Source: Liriodendron chinense (taxonomy: Eukaryota > Streptophyta > Magnoliopsida > Magnoliales > Magnoliaceae). Taken from it: a DNA stretch of 64,000 bases. The translations under genes were made by a program, and so were the position numbers. Where the stretch lies: the NCBI GenBank assembly GCA_003013855.2, contig ML058387.1, positions 2,914,001-2,978,000 of the forward strand. Reading direction: 5' to 3'. Under the pieces are notes generated by a model that was not told where the DNA came from, did not search any database, and saw only the letters and a list, made by a program, of their open reading frames with translations. Below, piece after piece: positions 46,010-57,680 of this stretch (positions are counted from its first letter, which is position 1; each line of letters starts with the position of its first letter).

Positions 46010-47212
46010 CCATTCCAGCCTAGAGGTGGCAATGGGTATGTTCAAATTGGGTTTGAGTTAGGTCAAGCTCGGGTCAGGTCGTTTCCACCTCAACCCTAAC
46101 CCAACCCAAATTGAATTCGGGTTGGATTTTCCCAACCCAAATTAAATCGAGTCAAAACAAATTGACCCATATTTTAATGGTGAACTAACTACTTTGTAGA
46201 TTAAACTAGATGCATATAACACTAGCATTCAAATGAAAACCTAACCATCTATGTTTAATAGGTACGTAAGTGCCTATATATAAATAAAAAAACCATCTAA
46301 TAAATTCTTATCGACAATTAAATAAATATAACCATTAAGATAATTTTATTAATTTATTTTATGGATCATTAGCTATTATTTCAGTTCTTTAGTAAATGAG
46401 CACCAAAAATTAAAAAAATAAAAATCTCATGATACTTTAGTTCTACATGGCATAGAATGTGGTCATTGGTGTGCACATTTTTATTAAATTGGACATGTGG
46501 ACCGTTCCAGCAGGGTGTGTGAGAAAAAAATACTGTATTATTTAACTAATAAGAAAATCAATATATAATAGCATCCTTAACCCCTATATGTTTCGGGTTG
46601 GGTCGGATCATCTTTAATTGAATTCAGGACAAAATTTTCAACCCTAGATTGAAAAAAATCAAGTCGGTCTGAATTTTGCCCAGTCTACTCAAGCTTCAGT
46701 AGTAAAACCCTATCCATTCTTCGATGGCTTTTTATTTTTCTCCTTTCTTTTTCTTCCACCAACTTAGATAAATTCAAAAGCAACTCGATTTATTTATTTT
46801 GGATAGACTGGTTGATGCTCTCTCCTTTCTTCTTTTGATTTTTCTAATTTTTTAATTTGAATTTATAAAAAGAGATAATATTTGCTTTAATATATATGAA
46901 TCCCCACCTACTGCTATGGCGTAGGTCAGGATTTTCACCTTTGTATCTAGGTTGTCATTCAATGATTTATTTTAAATTTGAACATGTGATTTTTCTTTTT
47001 CTTTTCTTTTTAACTTTTGAATGATCAGAGGCGGATCTGATCTTGAACTTCTTATTTATTTATTATTTTTAGTGCATACCTCACAACCATGATGAGGCCA
47101 ATGTTATAGACGGTTTGGATTCCAAGATCCAATGGCCAAGGTTGAGTGTATCTAGAGCAATATTCCGGGATGTATTTTATTTCACCTGGAAAAGATGATT
47201 TGGGTCTTGCCA
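45655..47212. repeat. Segmental duplication, copy 1
   Basis: Matches 48030-48950 in the same orientation. It starts inside fold-back B (GTGGTGTGGTCCACTGAAAT), runs across the B/A junction (ATCAAAGATCCACCGACCTC), and on through the AT-rich stretch containing TATATATGAATCCCCACC and GATTCCAAGATCCAAT. This copy has about 680 bp extra at 46010-46689. Confidence 0.85.
46010..46689. mobile_element. Insertion present only in copy 1 of the duplication
   Basis: Relative to copy 2, about 680 bp are added after CTGGCTACT, and CTACT recurs at the right junction (46685-46689), suggesting a 5-bp duplication. The interior includes TAGAGGTGGCAATGGG and TTTTCAACCCTA, hAT-type ends, plus AT-rich DNA. The two clues do not define the same boundaries, so the class is unresolved. 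Confidence 0.5.
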
Positions 47213-48029
47213 TGCTAGCCCAGTTGGAAGAGGCCTAAGTATTTCAATAACAGGTCTCAGGTTCAAGTTGCTAAGGAGAGACACTAGCCCATTAGTGAGT
47301 GGGTGCATTGTTTGACTAACTGTGTAGGGTATGTTGGTCCTTATTCATGCCTCAGTGGTAAATTCACAAAAGTTTCAACAGGAGGTAAGGCCTATGTGCA
47401 TTTGTGTTAAACAAAATAAAAAAATAAGTGTGCAAGTGACTGACATTGGTTATAAATCTAGTCAATTAATTACAAATACATTGTCCACCAAATAGGGTTT
47501 TGCAGTGTTTTTGTGCTTGAGTGAGTGCCTAAGTGCATTTGTGTTAAAAATAAATAAAAAGAATAAGTCTACAAGTGACCAACATTGGTTATAAATTTAG
47601 TCAGTTGATTACAAATCCACTTGTCCACCAAATAGGGTTTTGCGAGTGTTTTTGCTTTGAGGAAGGACTTGAGCCAAACTATGGGGTTTGGATGGTCAAA
47701 ATACCATGCTATTTCCAGTACATGCAATCATTGTGCAAGAATAGTATTAATCCCATCAAATGTAATTCCATAACTCCACTAGCCAAACAGGCCCTAAGAA
47801 GCTTTCAACTAAATAAGTCAATCCCCACTTTTTCCTGTCGTGTGGTCCACATGAGCTTTGGATTTGCCTAACTTGTGGCTCATGTCTTAAAATGAGCTGG
47901 CAAAATGGATGAACCACATGAATAAAATACATACGCCACGGTGGGTACACAGAGTCATGCCACCAGGTGCTGCAGGCAATCCGCTTTCGAAAAGAGGTTT
48001 TTAAAAATCAATCCTCATTATTTCCTCAT
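47213..48029. other. Spacer between duplication copies
   Basis: Non-coding. Holds a ~130-bp tandem duplication (47395-47524 and 47525-47660, shared GCATTTGTGTTAAA and CCACCAAATAGGGTTTTGC) and the right half of a fold-back MITE (47795-47987) that ends GCAATCCGCTTTCG, the same AAAGCGGATTGC terminus as at 25655-26660. Confidence 0.65.
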
Positions 48030-48950
48030 TTCCTGTCGTGTGGTGTGGTCCATTGAAATTCGGATCTGCTTCATTTATAGTGATCATGTCCATAAAACTG
48101 ATATGTTAAAACGGATGGACTGTGTGGATGTAAGGCATATATATCATTGTGGGACCCACAATCAAAGATCCACCGACCTCCGTGGATGGCAAATGAACAT
48201 TACAGTGGGCCCTAGGAAGTTTGGTAACTATTCAATCACCATTGTTTCCTTGTCTAATTTTTGGGCTCATGCCTAAAATGATATGGAAAAGCAGATGAAT
48301 GGCGTGGATATGACACATATATTATGGTTGGGCCCACAGAGCATCGTACAGTAAACACCTGGCTACTTGAAGCCTCATTAGGCAAACCCTGTTCATTTGG
48401 ATGGCTTTTTTCTTTCTTTCTTTTTCTTACACCGACTTAGATAAATTAAAAAGTAATTTGATTTATTTATTTATTTATTTTGGATAGGGTTGTTGATTCT
48501 CTCTCCTTTTTTCTTTTGATTTCTTCTAATTTTTTAATTTGAATTTATAAAAAGAGAGAATATTTGCTTTAATATATATGAATCCCCACCAACTGATATA
48601 GCGTAGGTCAGGATTTTCACCTTTGGATCTAGGTTGTCATTCAATGATCCATTTTAAATTTGAACATGCTATTTTTTTCTTTTCTTTTCTTTCCTTTTTT
48701 TTTTTTTTCCCTTTGAATGTGCCCGGTCTCATAACTTTAGAATGATCAGAGGTGGATCTGATCTTGAACTTTTTATTTATTTATTATTATTATTTTAGTG
48801 CATTCCCCACAACCATGATGAGGCAAATGTGACAGACGGTTTGGATTCCAAGATCCAATAGCCAAGGTTGAGTTACCTAGAGCAATATTCGGGGATGGAT
48901 TCTATTACATCTGGAGGAGAGATGTGTGTATGCCCCTTAAACATTTCATC
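48030..48950. repeat. Segmental duplication, copy 2
   Basis: Same order as copy 1 and the same B/A junction, but without the 680-bp segment. An approximate ten-percent divergence is my visual impression only. Confidence 0.85.
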
Positions 48951-48974
48951 CGACCGCGATTTTCGGGTGACGAG

Positions 48975-49045
48975 TCTGTGGGGCCCACCGTGATGTATCT
49001 ATTTTATTCCATCCATTTTTCCTGTGGTGTTTGTATGTATGTATG
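48975..49045. mobile_element. Fold-back MITE, left-arm fragment
   Basis: GTCTGTGGGGCCCACCGTGA, then TGTATCTATTTTATTCCATC; truncated. Confidence 0.55.
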
Positions 49046-49049
49046 CATA

Positions 49050-49179
49050 TAGGGGTGTCAATGGGCCGGGCTCGGGCCTGAAAATTAGAATTTTAAATAA
49101 GCCCAGCCCTACGGCCTGGACTGAAACAGTGCAAAATCCGGGGGCCACCTACCCCTAGCCCGGCCCATTGACAGCCCTA
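49050..49179. mobile_element. 130-bp hAT-type miniature element
   Basis: TAGGGGTGTCAATGGGCCGG at the left and CCGGCCCATTGACAGCCCTA at the right are near-perfect inverted repeats. No 8-bp duplication is visible (TATGCATA versus GTGAAATT). Confidence 0.65.
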
Positions 49180-49924
49180 GTGAAATTGTGCTATGGCTGT
49201 TGTTGGAGAAATTATGCTACGGCTGTTGTTGTGGTTAAAATTTGGACAATGGTTCTGGTAATAAGATCTCCACTATTGGATAGTGGTTTGCCTTTAATCT
49301 CCTGACGTGAATGGATCGGATCTAGACCATAGGTCTGCTAGATCCTACAGAACACAAGAAAAAAAAAAAGCTAGGAGGAAAGGGGTGACTGAGGACCAAC
49401 TATTAAGCCTCCGATGCTTAAATCAGATAGTGTTTGAGAGGTTGATGTAAGTTTTCATAGGTAGAATTGTGTGTACCTATAGCAGTGAGAGGGTATCCTA
49501 TTTATTATAGGGTTTTTAGAGAGCTGTGGAGGGCTTAGATTGTGGGCGTGATGCCTATAATGTGCAACGCGTAATTCCTGTCGACATGGATCCCCCCTAT
49601 AACTGCTAGAAACATGTCGGGTTTATTAGGGCTCGTCCTTGTACTATCATGCACCTTTGTGGAGGTCATTGCCTAGGTTCGGCCTGGTGATCTCATAATT
49701 TGAGACTGAGCTCTCAACTCATCAGCCATGTCAGCAGAGCGACTTAGCTCAAGTTGTTTTGATGTATCCAAAATATCTCAGTTCTTATTCTCAGCTCATT
49801 TTCCAATCATGGTCAATCATCTAGCGTCCAACGTTAGTGTACAAGTTTGAGGACCTATACCTAGCCTGTAGGCTTTCCTAGTGACCTGAGGTCAACTTGG
49901 ATTTACCCACAATAATTGTCTCAC
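49180..49924. other. No gene recognised
   Basis: Non-coding. Includes a short tandem duplication near 49183-49230 (GAAATT(G/A)TGCTA(T/C)GGCTGTTG). Confidence 0.5.
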
Positions 49925-50565
49925 ACGCAGCGTTTGAGCTTTGTGATTTGTGACCATACGGTTTGGTGAATCGAAATAGTTCATCTGGTGGGTCCTACGG
50001 ATGGTGGCCCAGGTTTCAAAAACTCACACCTGTTGAGTGATTCAGAGAGTTCCTTCAAGTGGTGACCGTGGGCCCACCTGGATGTATGTTCTATGTCCAC
50101 GTCGTCCATGGTTTTTCTAGCTCATTTTAGGGAGTGGGCCCAAGAATGAAGCAGATACAAATCTCAGGTGAACTACACAAAAAGAAACAGTAGTGATTGA
50201 CCATTAAAAACTGTTTACAGGTCACAAAAGCTTTGGATCAAGCTGATATTTATGTTATCCCTGCATCCACGTCTATGAGACCTTATCAAAAGGTTGGACG
50301 GCAAATAAACATTACGGTGGATCCTAGGGAGTTTTGGGTATGCTTCATTTTTGGGGCCATGCCATAAAATGAGATAGAAAAACGGATGGACGGCGTGGAT
50401 CTACAACACATACATCAAGGTGGGCCCCACGGTCTTGATATTGCACGAATCATGTGCTCAGCCATTTCAACATGAAAACCATGTTAAATCCAATACTTCA
50501 ACTATGTCCAATCTTGATTGATTTATGGCCAGTGCATCTTAATAGTGGGGTCCATTCGTTGAACG
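49925..50565. repeat. Segmental duplication with 63300-64000, copy 1
   Basis: Shares CATA(C/T)GGTTTGGTGAATCG, AATAGTTCATCT, a fold-back element (about 50055-50440) and the downstream GGCCAGTGCATCTTAATAG with the end of the window, in the same order and orientation. The fold-back right arm is shortened here. Confidence 0.85.
50055..50440. mobile_element. Fold-back MITE inside duplication copy 1
   Basis: ACCGTGGGCCCACCTGGATG ... CATCAAGGTGGGCCCCACGG, with the usual internal blocks (AGTGGGCCCAAGAATGAAGC, GATCAAGCTGATATTTATG). Confidence 0.7.
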
Positions 50566-51596
50566 ACTTGGATCTTACCCTAATTTTCCAGGTCCGCACA
50601 TGTTCTGCGCCCACGCATTGGTCCATTCCTGCTAGTTTTAGGTTAAAGTGGGTGTAACATTTTTTTTTTTTTTGGGTGATTGGACCTCCTCCAATCAACC
50701 TACAACCGTTGATATGCGTAAGCTGATTGATCAACTCAGGCGAGTCAACTCAACCTGGTTACTTAGGGCCTGCTTGGCTCCAAGTAGACTTATCCGGCTT
50801 TCGCATCTCACTTAGGGGTGTCAACGGACTGGGTTAGGGATGGGCTAAGCTCTGTCCAAGTCCGGCTCGTATTATTCAACATAGGCCCAAGATTGGCTTG
50901 GGCCATGACAAGCCAAAATAGTCCAACCCTAAGCCCAAAGATTTGTCCGTTTGAAGTATAGGGAGAGAGATGGGGGCATGGGTTGAAGCAACAACACAAA
51001 GAGTAAGTGAAGATTTTACATGTGTATATTATGAAATTGCCCTTGCAAATCGTAATGGATGGACTGTGAACAACATGCTCGACCCCAATTTTAATGGGCT
51101 GTTGTTCCCAGTCCAACGCAGACAATTGAAAAATGGGAGCAATTTTAAGCCAGAGCCCAGCCCTGACGCCTGATACTCCAGCCCAGGCCCGACCTATCAC
51201 TGCCCCACTCACCGTGGTTTAGCCCGGGCCAAGCAGCGAAGTTACTCATTTTTGCAATGCTCAGTCATTGCTCAATAGGATTAGACTGAGTCCAAATCAA
51301 CTCGGACGAGTTGCCCTTTTTTCTTTTTTTCTTTTTTTATCTTCTACAATTGGTCCCAAGATAGACAGCCACGATGGTAAAATACTTTTGATTGAGAGAA
51401 TCATAGCCATCCAATCTTTGGCAATCTTTCGGGAGTACTATTGTGTGTGTGAGAGAGAGAGAAACTAATCCAACTAGTAGAACTCTGATTGATCCATTGG
51501 CCCATCGGTCCACATGGGTCTTAAAGCTAGATTAAATTCCAAGGGCATATTTGCTACTGCTGGAATTTGAACACTTTACCTTTCGCTTTCATATCA
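50566..51596. other. No gene; hAT-like left end and TRIM interior
   Basis: Non-coding. TTAGGGGTGTCAACGGACTG near 50813 resembles a hAT end with no partner. At 51543-51596 the minus strand shows a TRIM interior (GTAGCAAATATGCC) and a decayed primer site leading into the split LTR. Confidence 0.45.
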
Positions 51597-52240
51597 TGTC
51601 AGATGACCACTTCTCCAAAAAGCTTATGGCCCGTTTGGCACCATGGATTTGAGGAGAAGTGGATTCCATGATATGAATTCTCATCAATTCCAATTCTTAT
51701 CAATTCCAGATTTTCTGTTTGGCAGCCAAGATTTGGAGATTATTAGCCTCAATTTTTAAATACATGCCGTTCATCCATTTTTACAGATCATTTTATGCCA
51801 GGATCCAAAAAAATAAAGCAAATACACATCTAAAGTGACCATTAAACAAGAAAAAGTGGAGAGTTATGATGCACAAAAGTTTTGGATTAAACTAAAATTT
51901 GTGTGGTCCCTTCATCCAGGTCTTTGCGACCTTATCGACAAGTAGGATGGAAAATATACATCATGTTGGTTCTCATAGTTAGGACACATTACGGTGGTGG
52001 GTCCCACGTTGGGGAGGATTTCTCCTTAAATCCCACATTTTTTAGAGGATTTGAAAAAGAGCTAAAAGTGCCTTTTTAAATTCTCCTGAATTCCTCTCAA
52101 ATCCACTTCTCATCAAATCCATGGTGCCAAACAGAATAAAGCAATCGGTATCTCCTCTCTTCTCCTCAAATCCATGGTGCCAAACGGGCCATTAAGTTTT
52201 TAGAAGATGGTATATCAATGTATATCAAGTAACTTTAACA
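51597..52240 (-). mobile_element. 76-bp TRIM LTR interrupted by a MITE
   Basis: The pieces 51597-51626 and 52195-52240 join into a 76-bp LTR (minus strand TGTTAAAG to TCTGACA) once the MITE and one TTA copy are removed. That is exactly the LTR length of the copies at 28425 and 28877. The decayed primer site follows on the minus strand. Confidence 0.75.
51627..52191. mobile_element. PIF/Harbinger-like (Tourist-type) MITE, TTA duplication
   Basis: Ends TGGCCCGTTTGGCACCATGG and CCATGGTGCCAAACGGGCCA, with the inverted match continuing to GATTTGAGGAGAAG. TTA flanks both sides (51624-51626, 52192-52194). Terminus and 3-bp duplication fit PIF/Harbinger. The empty site is confirmed by the TRIM LTR it splits. 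A partial fold-back element (about 51745-52015) is nested in it. Confidence 0.85.
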
Positions 52241-52662
52241 AATGTAAATGCGTCCATAGCTCAATTTAAATATCATTCGATGTGGGTAGTTACAAACCGC
52301 ACAATTTCAGCAAAATGACTCCAAATCAGTGGTTTATCCAGAAATTTAGGTGAAGAACTACGTACAGTGATGAAAAACAGGAGATGTCAGGTGCCTTTTT
52401 TTGCTTGCGGATTGCGGTCTCAACTCAGTGGCTTAATGAAATTCAGTTCTAATAAAAAAGAAAGACAATCTTTCATTCATGTAAGATGAAACTACAATAC
52501 CGTAGCCATAACAAATTTTAAATCAAAATGTAAATGAAACAGTGAAATTGTAAACTCTAATTGCTAAGATCTTTGAAAGCATCCAGGAGGCTTTGATCTC
52601 TCTTGTAGAACTTGATCTTGAATGACGGAAAGCAATGAAATTGGCTTTAAGAGCCGAATCTC
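52241..52662. other. No gene recognised
   Basis: Non-coding DNA between the TRIM remnant and the copia element. Confidence 0.5.
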
Positions 52663-52667
52663 AGGCC

Positions 52668-53133
52668 TGTAAGACTCCATTGGGTGGGCCACACATGATA
52701 ATCAGTTTAGATCATGACCTTTGGATTATTCAGATTGAGCGATTCAGTAGGCCCCACTACAGTTGTGATCATTGCAAATAGGTTTGGGGCGGGACGCTTG
52801 AACCATGTTCCCTATACGTGGTTATTAAGCCTGATATGGAAACCTACGGTGTGGAGACCCTAGAGGAGAGAAGTGTGATGGGTAAGCTTCTCTGGCCCTC
52901 TTTCCTATAAATATACGTCTTAGTCCCCTCACCAACATACAAGAGAAACCCTAGTCCCCATTGAGAGGTTCTCCTAAAGGTGTTAGGTGCGGAAGACCAA
53001 GAGTTCCTCTCGGTAACACGGCGGCATCGGTAATGTCTTCCCAATCAGGTATGGCTTTAAGATTATAGTATGGAATCCCCATTATTCGATGCATAGACGA
53101 TCCGATTATTCCGCATTAAGATTGAGATTAACA
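52668..53133 (+). repeat. 5' LTR of copia element
   Basis: 466 bp, TGTAAGACTCC to GATTAACA, with a TATAAATA box at 52906-52913. Confidence 0.95.
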
Positions 53134-53135
53134 GT

Positions 53136-53147
53136 TGGTATCAGAGC
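53136..53147 (+). promoter_or_regulatory. Primer-binding site (initiator tRNA-Met)
   Basis: TGGTATCAGAGC two bases after the LTR, the usual Ty1/copia primer site. Confidence 0.9.
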
Positions 53148-55202
53148 TCACTATGCATCAATCGTGGTGGATTCGTGAATCCCTTGTCAATCAGATGGGA
53201 TTTCCAATGCCCGTTCAGTTCGGTGATTTGGGTTTTTTCTTAGTAGAGGATTTCCGTTTTGGGATCCATCATCAGATCGATATGGCATTGTGACTGTAGC
53301 ACACTTGCCATTGGAGATGGTGTTTGGTGAACGGCTTCAAGACAGCTGCCCTGTTTCAAGATCCAATCTAGCCAGGGTTTTCAAAAACGGAATTGTTGAA
53401 GCCAATTGAAAATCTCAGCCGTCCATGGACCTTGAACGGCTGTGGATATAGATAGCAATGTCGGGACCATTGCCATCACAGATCAGATCAGATCCGTTGC
53501 CATTGGCTTGCCATTCAGATCTGGATTTAAAAAAAAAAAAAAAAAAACAGGGGTTGCTGTAATCAGCCGCCATTGTTTCCGACACCGGAGAATGATCTTC
53601 CAAATCAGATGGGACTCCAATCGAAACCGGATCCCAATCATATTCCGATCACAGATCAGAGAAGATCTTGTGCGTTTAAAAATTAAAAAAAAAAGGTCAA
53701 AATACCTGCAGCGTCGCCTATCCGGCACCTTGATCTGCGTTCGCCATCTCCAATCAGAGCCGATGCCGATCGCAACCAGAGATCCTGGCGCCGGCCGTGC
53801 GCTGTCTCATCAGCCCTGATTTCAGGATCCCGATCGGAGATCATTCGCCGTTGCTGGCAGATGGAGATGACGAAGGGCATCCGCACAAAGATTGTCTTGC
53901 GGCATCCGGATTTGGCAAACGACTGTGCTGTCGTCTTCCCAATCAGCGACAAACTCGGCCGATGTTGCTGAATACAATCGGATTGAGAGATGACTTCTCA
54001 TCATCAGTGGATTGGGTGCCGGAATCGACTCCTATGGCCATTGATTTTGGTGGCCGGGATTTTGCAGCGGCGTCGCATAGCGCTGATGCCCAATTCCGAG
54101 CAGTAGAGAGGATGTGCGGCGGCTAGGGTTCTGTCCACCCTACTGAGAACTTGAGACGGTTGTTTTTTTTTTTTTTTTGGGTATACAGTAGAATTCTTAC
54201 GGACGTGGGCCCGCACATCCTTGTATTATTGAACCCGTTTATGGGCTCGGTTGGGCAGTTCTCAGGCCCACCTTAATGGTTGTTTTGGGCAGATCACAGG
54301 ACCCATTTCAGGGCCCATTTTGATAACATTCAGGGTCAACTTGCAAGCTATCTTTGGGCCCAATGCCCTTAGACGATAATGTTATTGGTGGCTCATCTCT
54401 TCCGTACAAGTAAAACCCATAAAATTGATCATTGGTGTGTTTTACTTAATGGATGGGCGAGATAATTTAGAGAAGATGGTTATCCATGGCTAAGCTCTAA
54501 TTTGGCCTAAAATAGGGCCATTACCCATGTGTTTGAGACTGACATTTAGTTGTTGACCATTAAGAAATTAAACTAACCATTCCTTTAAAATATGTTTGAA
54601 TATACGAGCGGTCAACATCAGTCATATTTAGACCGAATCAGAACTTCTGCAGTATGGTTCGTTGTGGCCAGAACCATTAAGCAATCCTTGAGTCTAGGAG
54701 TGGGATTGGAGCTGGTTGTGTTAGCCACCAAAGTGACCTCAACTGGCAAAGATTTCTACTTCTAGACTTCAGTATATGGAATTCAGTGACCCTCCATTAT
54801 AGGATTGCATTCAGTTGCGTTCATATTCAGGCGAGCGGTGGTCAGAACAAAGAAGTATCATCGTTTGCCTAGATGTGAGCGGGATGAAGTGGTTGGTGAT
54901 GGTGATATAGGTCTGAGAAATTCATTTCACCCAAAGGTGATGGGCGTCTTAGATTTATTTCACCAACATTGGTCAGCTTCATGTTCAGAAGAGCCTCCTG
55001 TATGTTACAATTTCGCCCAAAGGAGGAATCATGATGATACGCTGGGCTCTTGCCAGATTTTGATGACTATGGCCCATCAGTCATTCTGGGTCATTTGATT
55101 GAAGGCCCAAATCAATTGAATGTTCATACATGCATGATATTTGTGGTTTATGTTCATGCATTGCTATAAGGGACTTGATTATTAATGTGAGTTTTATGCT
55201 TT
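53148..55202 (+). other. Long untranslated leader of the copia element
   Basis: About 2 kb between the primer site and gag. It holds an 18-A run near 53529 and a T run near 54164. Open frames here lie on both strands, overlap one another and show no domain. Whether part of it is captured host sequence cannot be told from this window. Confidence 0.6.
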
Positions 55203-55875
55203 GAATGTCCAGCTACGACTGTTTCCAATATTCCAACACAATTCAATTCCATACTTTTGCTTACTGGGTCCAACTATTCCAAATGGAAGTCGTCCGTTGA
55301 AATAGTCCTAGGTTGCATGGACTTGGACTTGGCCCTGGAGGAAGTAGAGCCTCCTACTCCAACTGATTCTAGTACGGATTCAGCAAATGCTCACTACAAG
55401 GCCTAGACCAAGTTAAATAAAATGTGTCTCAAGATCATAAAGAACTCGATTTCTGAGACCATGCAGGGTGTCATGCCCGAAACTGAGAAAGCTAAAGATT
55501 TCCTGACTGAAATAGGAAAATGATTTCAGAAATCGGATAAAGCTGAGCTGAGTTCACTTTTACATAAATTGACTCAAGCCACCTATAACGGTCAAGGAAA
55601 TATCAGGGAGTACATTGGTGGATTGTCTGATGTGGTGGCTAAAATCCGCGCATTAGACCTTAAGATTGAGGATGAACTCCTGATTTTTTTTTGTTCTGAA
55701 CTCCCTCCCTCCACAATTCAGTCAATTCCAAATCAGTTACAATACTCAAAAGGAAAAGTGGACATTGAACGAACTGATATCTCAGTGCGTTCGGGAGGAA
55801 GAGAGACTCAGAAGATCGAGCAAGACACAAAGTGCACATCTAGTGACATCTGGTCAAGGACGAAAAGGAAATAAG
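55203..55875 (+). pseudogene. Copia Gag, broken
   Basis: Reads as a copia-type Gag (LLTGSNYSKWK near the start, LTEIGK, YNGQGNIREYIGGLSDVVAK). In-frame stops occur near 55405 (TAG) and 55522 (TGA). A frame change in an A-rich run near 55750-55758 leads into the next frame. The start codon is unclear; the ATG at 55205 is in another frame. Confidence 0.8.
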
Positions 55876-57051
55876 AAAAGAAAGCACACTTCAGGAAAAG
55901 GTTCTACGGGTACTGTGGGTGGCAATCAACCTAAGTCTGGAAAGACATTTAAGAAGAAAAGAAAGGGTCCTAATGATAGCTGCTTCTTCTGCAAGAAGCC
56001 TGGTCATCAGAAGAAGGATTGTGAAGATTTTAAAGCATGGCTCGTTTCTAAGGGTAAAGACCATATTTTAGTCTGTTTTGAATCAAATTTAGTTGATATG
56101 TCCACAGACTCGTGGTGGATAGATTCTGGTGCTACTATTCACATTTATAATTCCATGCAGGATATGCTCCAAAGCCGGATGCCAACTGATGCAGAAAGAT
56201 CAGTCTATATGGGGAACGGCATTAGGGCAAACGTGGAAGCTATTGGAGTCTGTAGGCTTAGGTTATCGTCAGGACACTTTCTTGATCTAGTAGATACTCT
56301 TTGTGTGCCTTCTATAAGGCGCAATTTGGTTTCCATTTCTCGTTTGGACAAATTTAGTTATGAATTTAAATTTGTAAATGAAAAATTAAGCATTTACAAT
56401 GATTCAGTTGTGATTGGTTCTGGCACTTTAGTTAATAACCTTTATCAGCTAGATTTGGATGTTTCACATGTATACAGCGTTAACTCATCACATGGAAACA
56501 CTAAAGGCATCAAACGAAGTTTAGATTGTGAGAATTCCTCCATGCTATGGCACAGGCGATTAGGCCATATCTCTCGTGAGATATTGGAAAGGCTTGTACG
56601 TGAAGGAATTCTTCACTCCCTAGACTTCTCAGACTTTGGGATTTGTTTTGATTGCATTAAAGGTAAACAGACTAGAATAAGGAAAAAGGATGCCACTAGG
56701 AGCGTAGGACTCTTAGAAGTGATTCATACAGACATCTGCGGACCGTTCCCTACAGCATCCTGGAATGGGCAGAAGTATTTTATCACTTTTATAGATGACT
56801 ATTCTCGTTATTGGTACTTATACCTTATTAACGAAAAATCAGACGCCATGGATACATTTAAGATCTATAAAGCTGAAGTCGATAATCAACTCGACAGGAA
56901 GATTAAAGTCGTTAATCCGACCGTGGTGGTGAGTACTACGGAAGGTATGACGAATCTGGGCGTAATCCAGGTCCATTCGCTAGATACCTACAAGATTGTG
57001 GCATCGTCGCCCAGTACACCATGCCTGGTACTCCAGAGCAGAATGGTGTAG
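55765..57051 (+). pseudogene. Copia Gag zinc knuckle, protease and integrase (N-terminal part)
   Basis: The zinc knuckle CFFCKKPGHQKKDC lies near 55981. The protease active site WIDSGATIHI is near 56117. The integrase HHCC region (HRRLGH to CFDCIKGK) follows at about 56550-56670, then the core with HTDICGPF and FIDDYSRYWYLY. A one-base deletion near 56912-56915 shifts the frame before the second catalytic Asp; the last 45 or so residues of this frame are out of register. Confidence 0.85.
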
Positions 57052-57680
57052 CGGAAAGGCGTAATCGCACCCTGAAGGACATGGTGCGATCTATGATTAG
57101 TAATTCTACGTTGCCAGAATCTTTGTGGGGTGATGCATTAAAAACGGCTGTGCATATCCTTAATAGGGTCCCAAGTAAGGCTGTAATGAAAACTCCATAT
57201 GAATTGTGGACAGGGCGAAAGCGTAGTCTACGATATTTTCATGTATGGGGTTGTCCTGCAGAAGCCAAACCGTATAACCCGCATGAAAGAAAACTTGACC
57301 CTAGAACTGTTAGTTGCTTCTTTATTGGATACCCAGAAAGATCAAAAGGATTCAGATTTTATTGTCCATCATATTCCATGAGAGTCATTGAGACTGCGAA
57401 TGCTAGGTTTATTGAGAACACTGAAGATAGTGGGAGCACAAATATAAGAGATATTATATTTGAGGAAGAGCGGATTGTGATTCCCACCACAATCATTCAG
57501 AGTAGCATGGTTGTTCGTCCAGCAGTGGACCCTGAGATCCCTATGGATGACCATGTACAACCTCAAATACAACCCACTGATGAGGAAATTGAAAACCCAA
57601 TTCAGAATAATGAGCCATTAAGGCAATCACACAGAGAGAGAAGATCTGCAATACCAGACGATTACGTCGTCTATTTGTAG
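57021..57680 (+). pseudogene. Copia integrase C-terminal part and linker
   Basis: Continues integrase in the shifted frame, carrying the catalytic Glu region PEQNGVAERRNRTL and the copia-typical FHVWGCPAEAKPYNPHERKL and GYPERSKGFRFY blocks. The frame is already correct from about 56915. It ends at a single TAG (57678-57680) in an otherwise open frame. Confidence 0.85.

Noticed and set aside
53442..53952. Several frames on both strands in the copia leader
   Set aside because: They overlap each other, some cross an A18 run, and none shows a domain.
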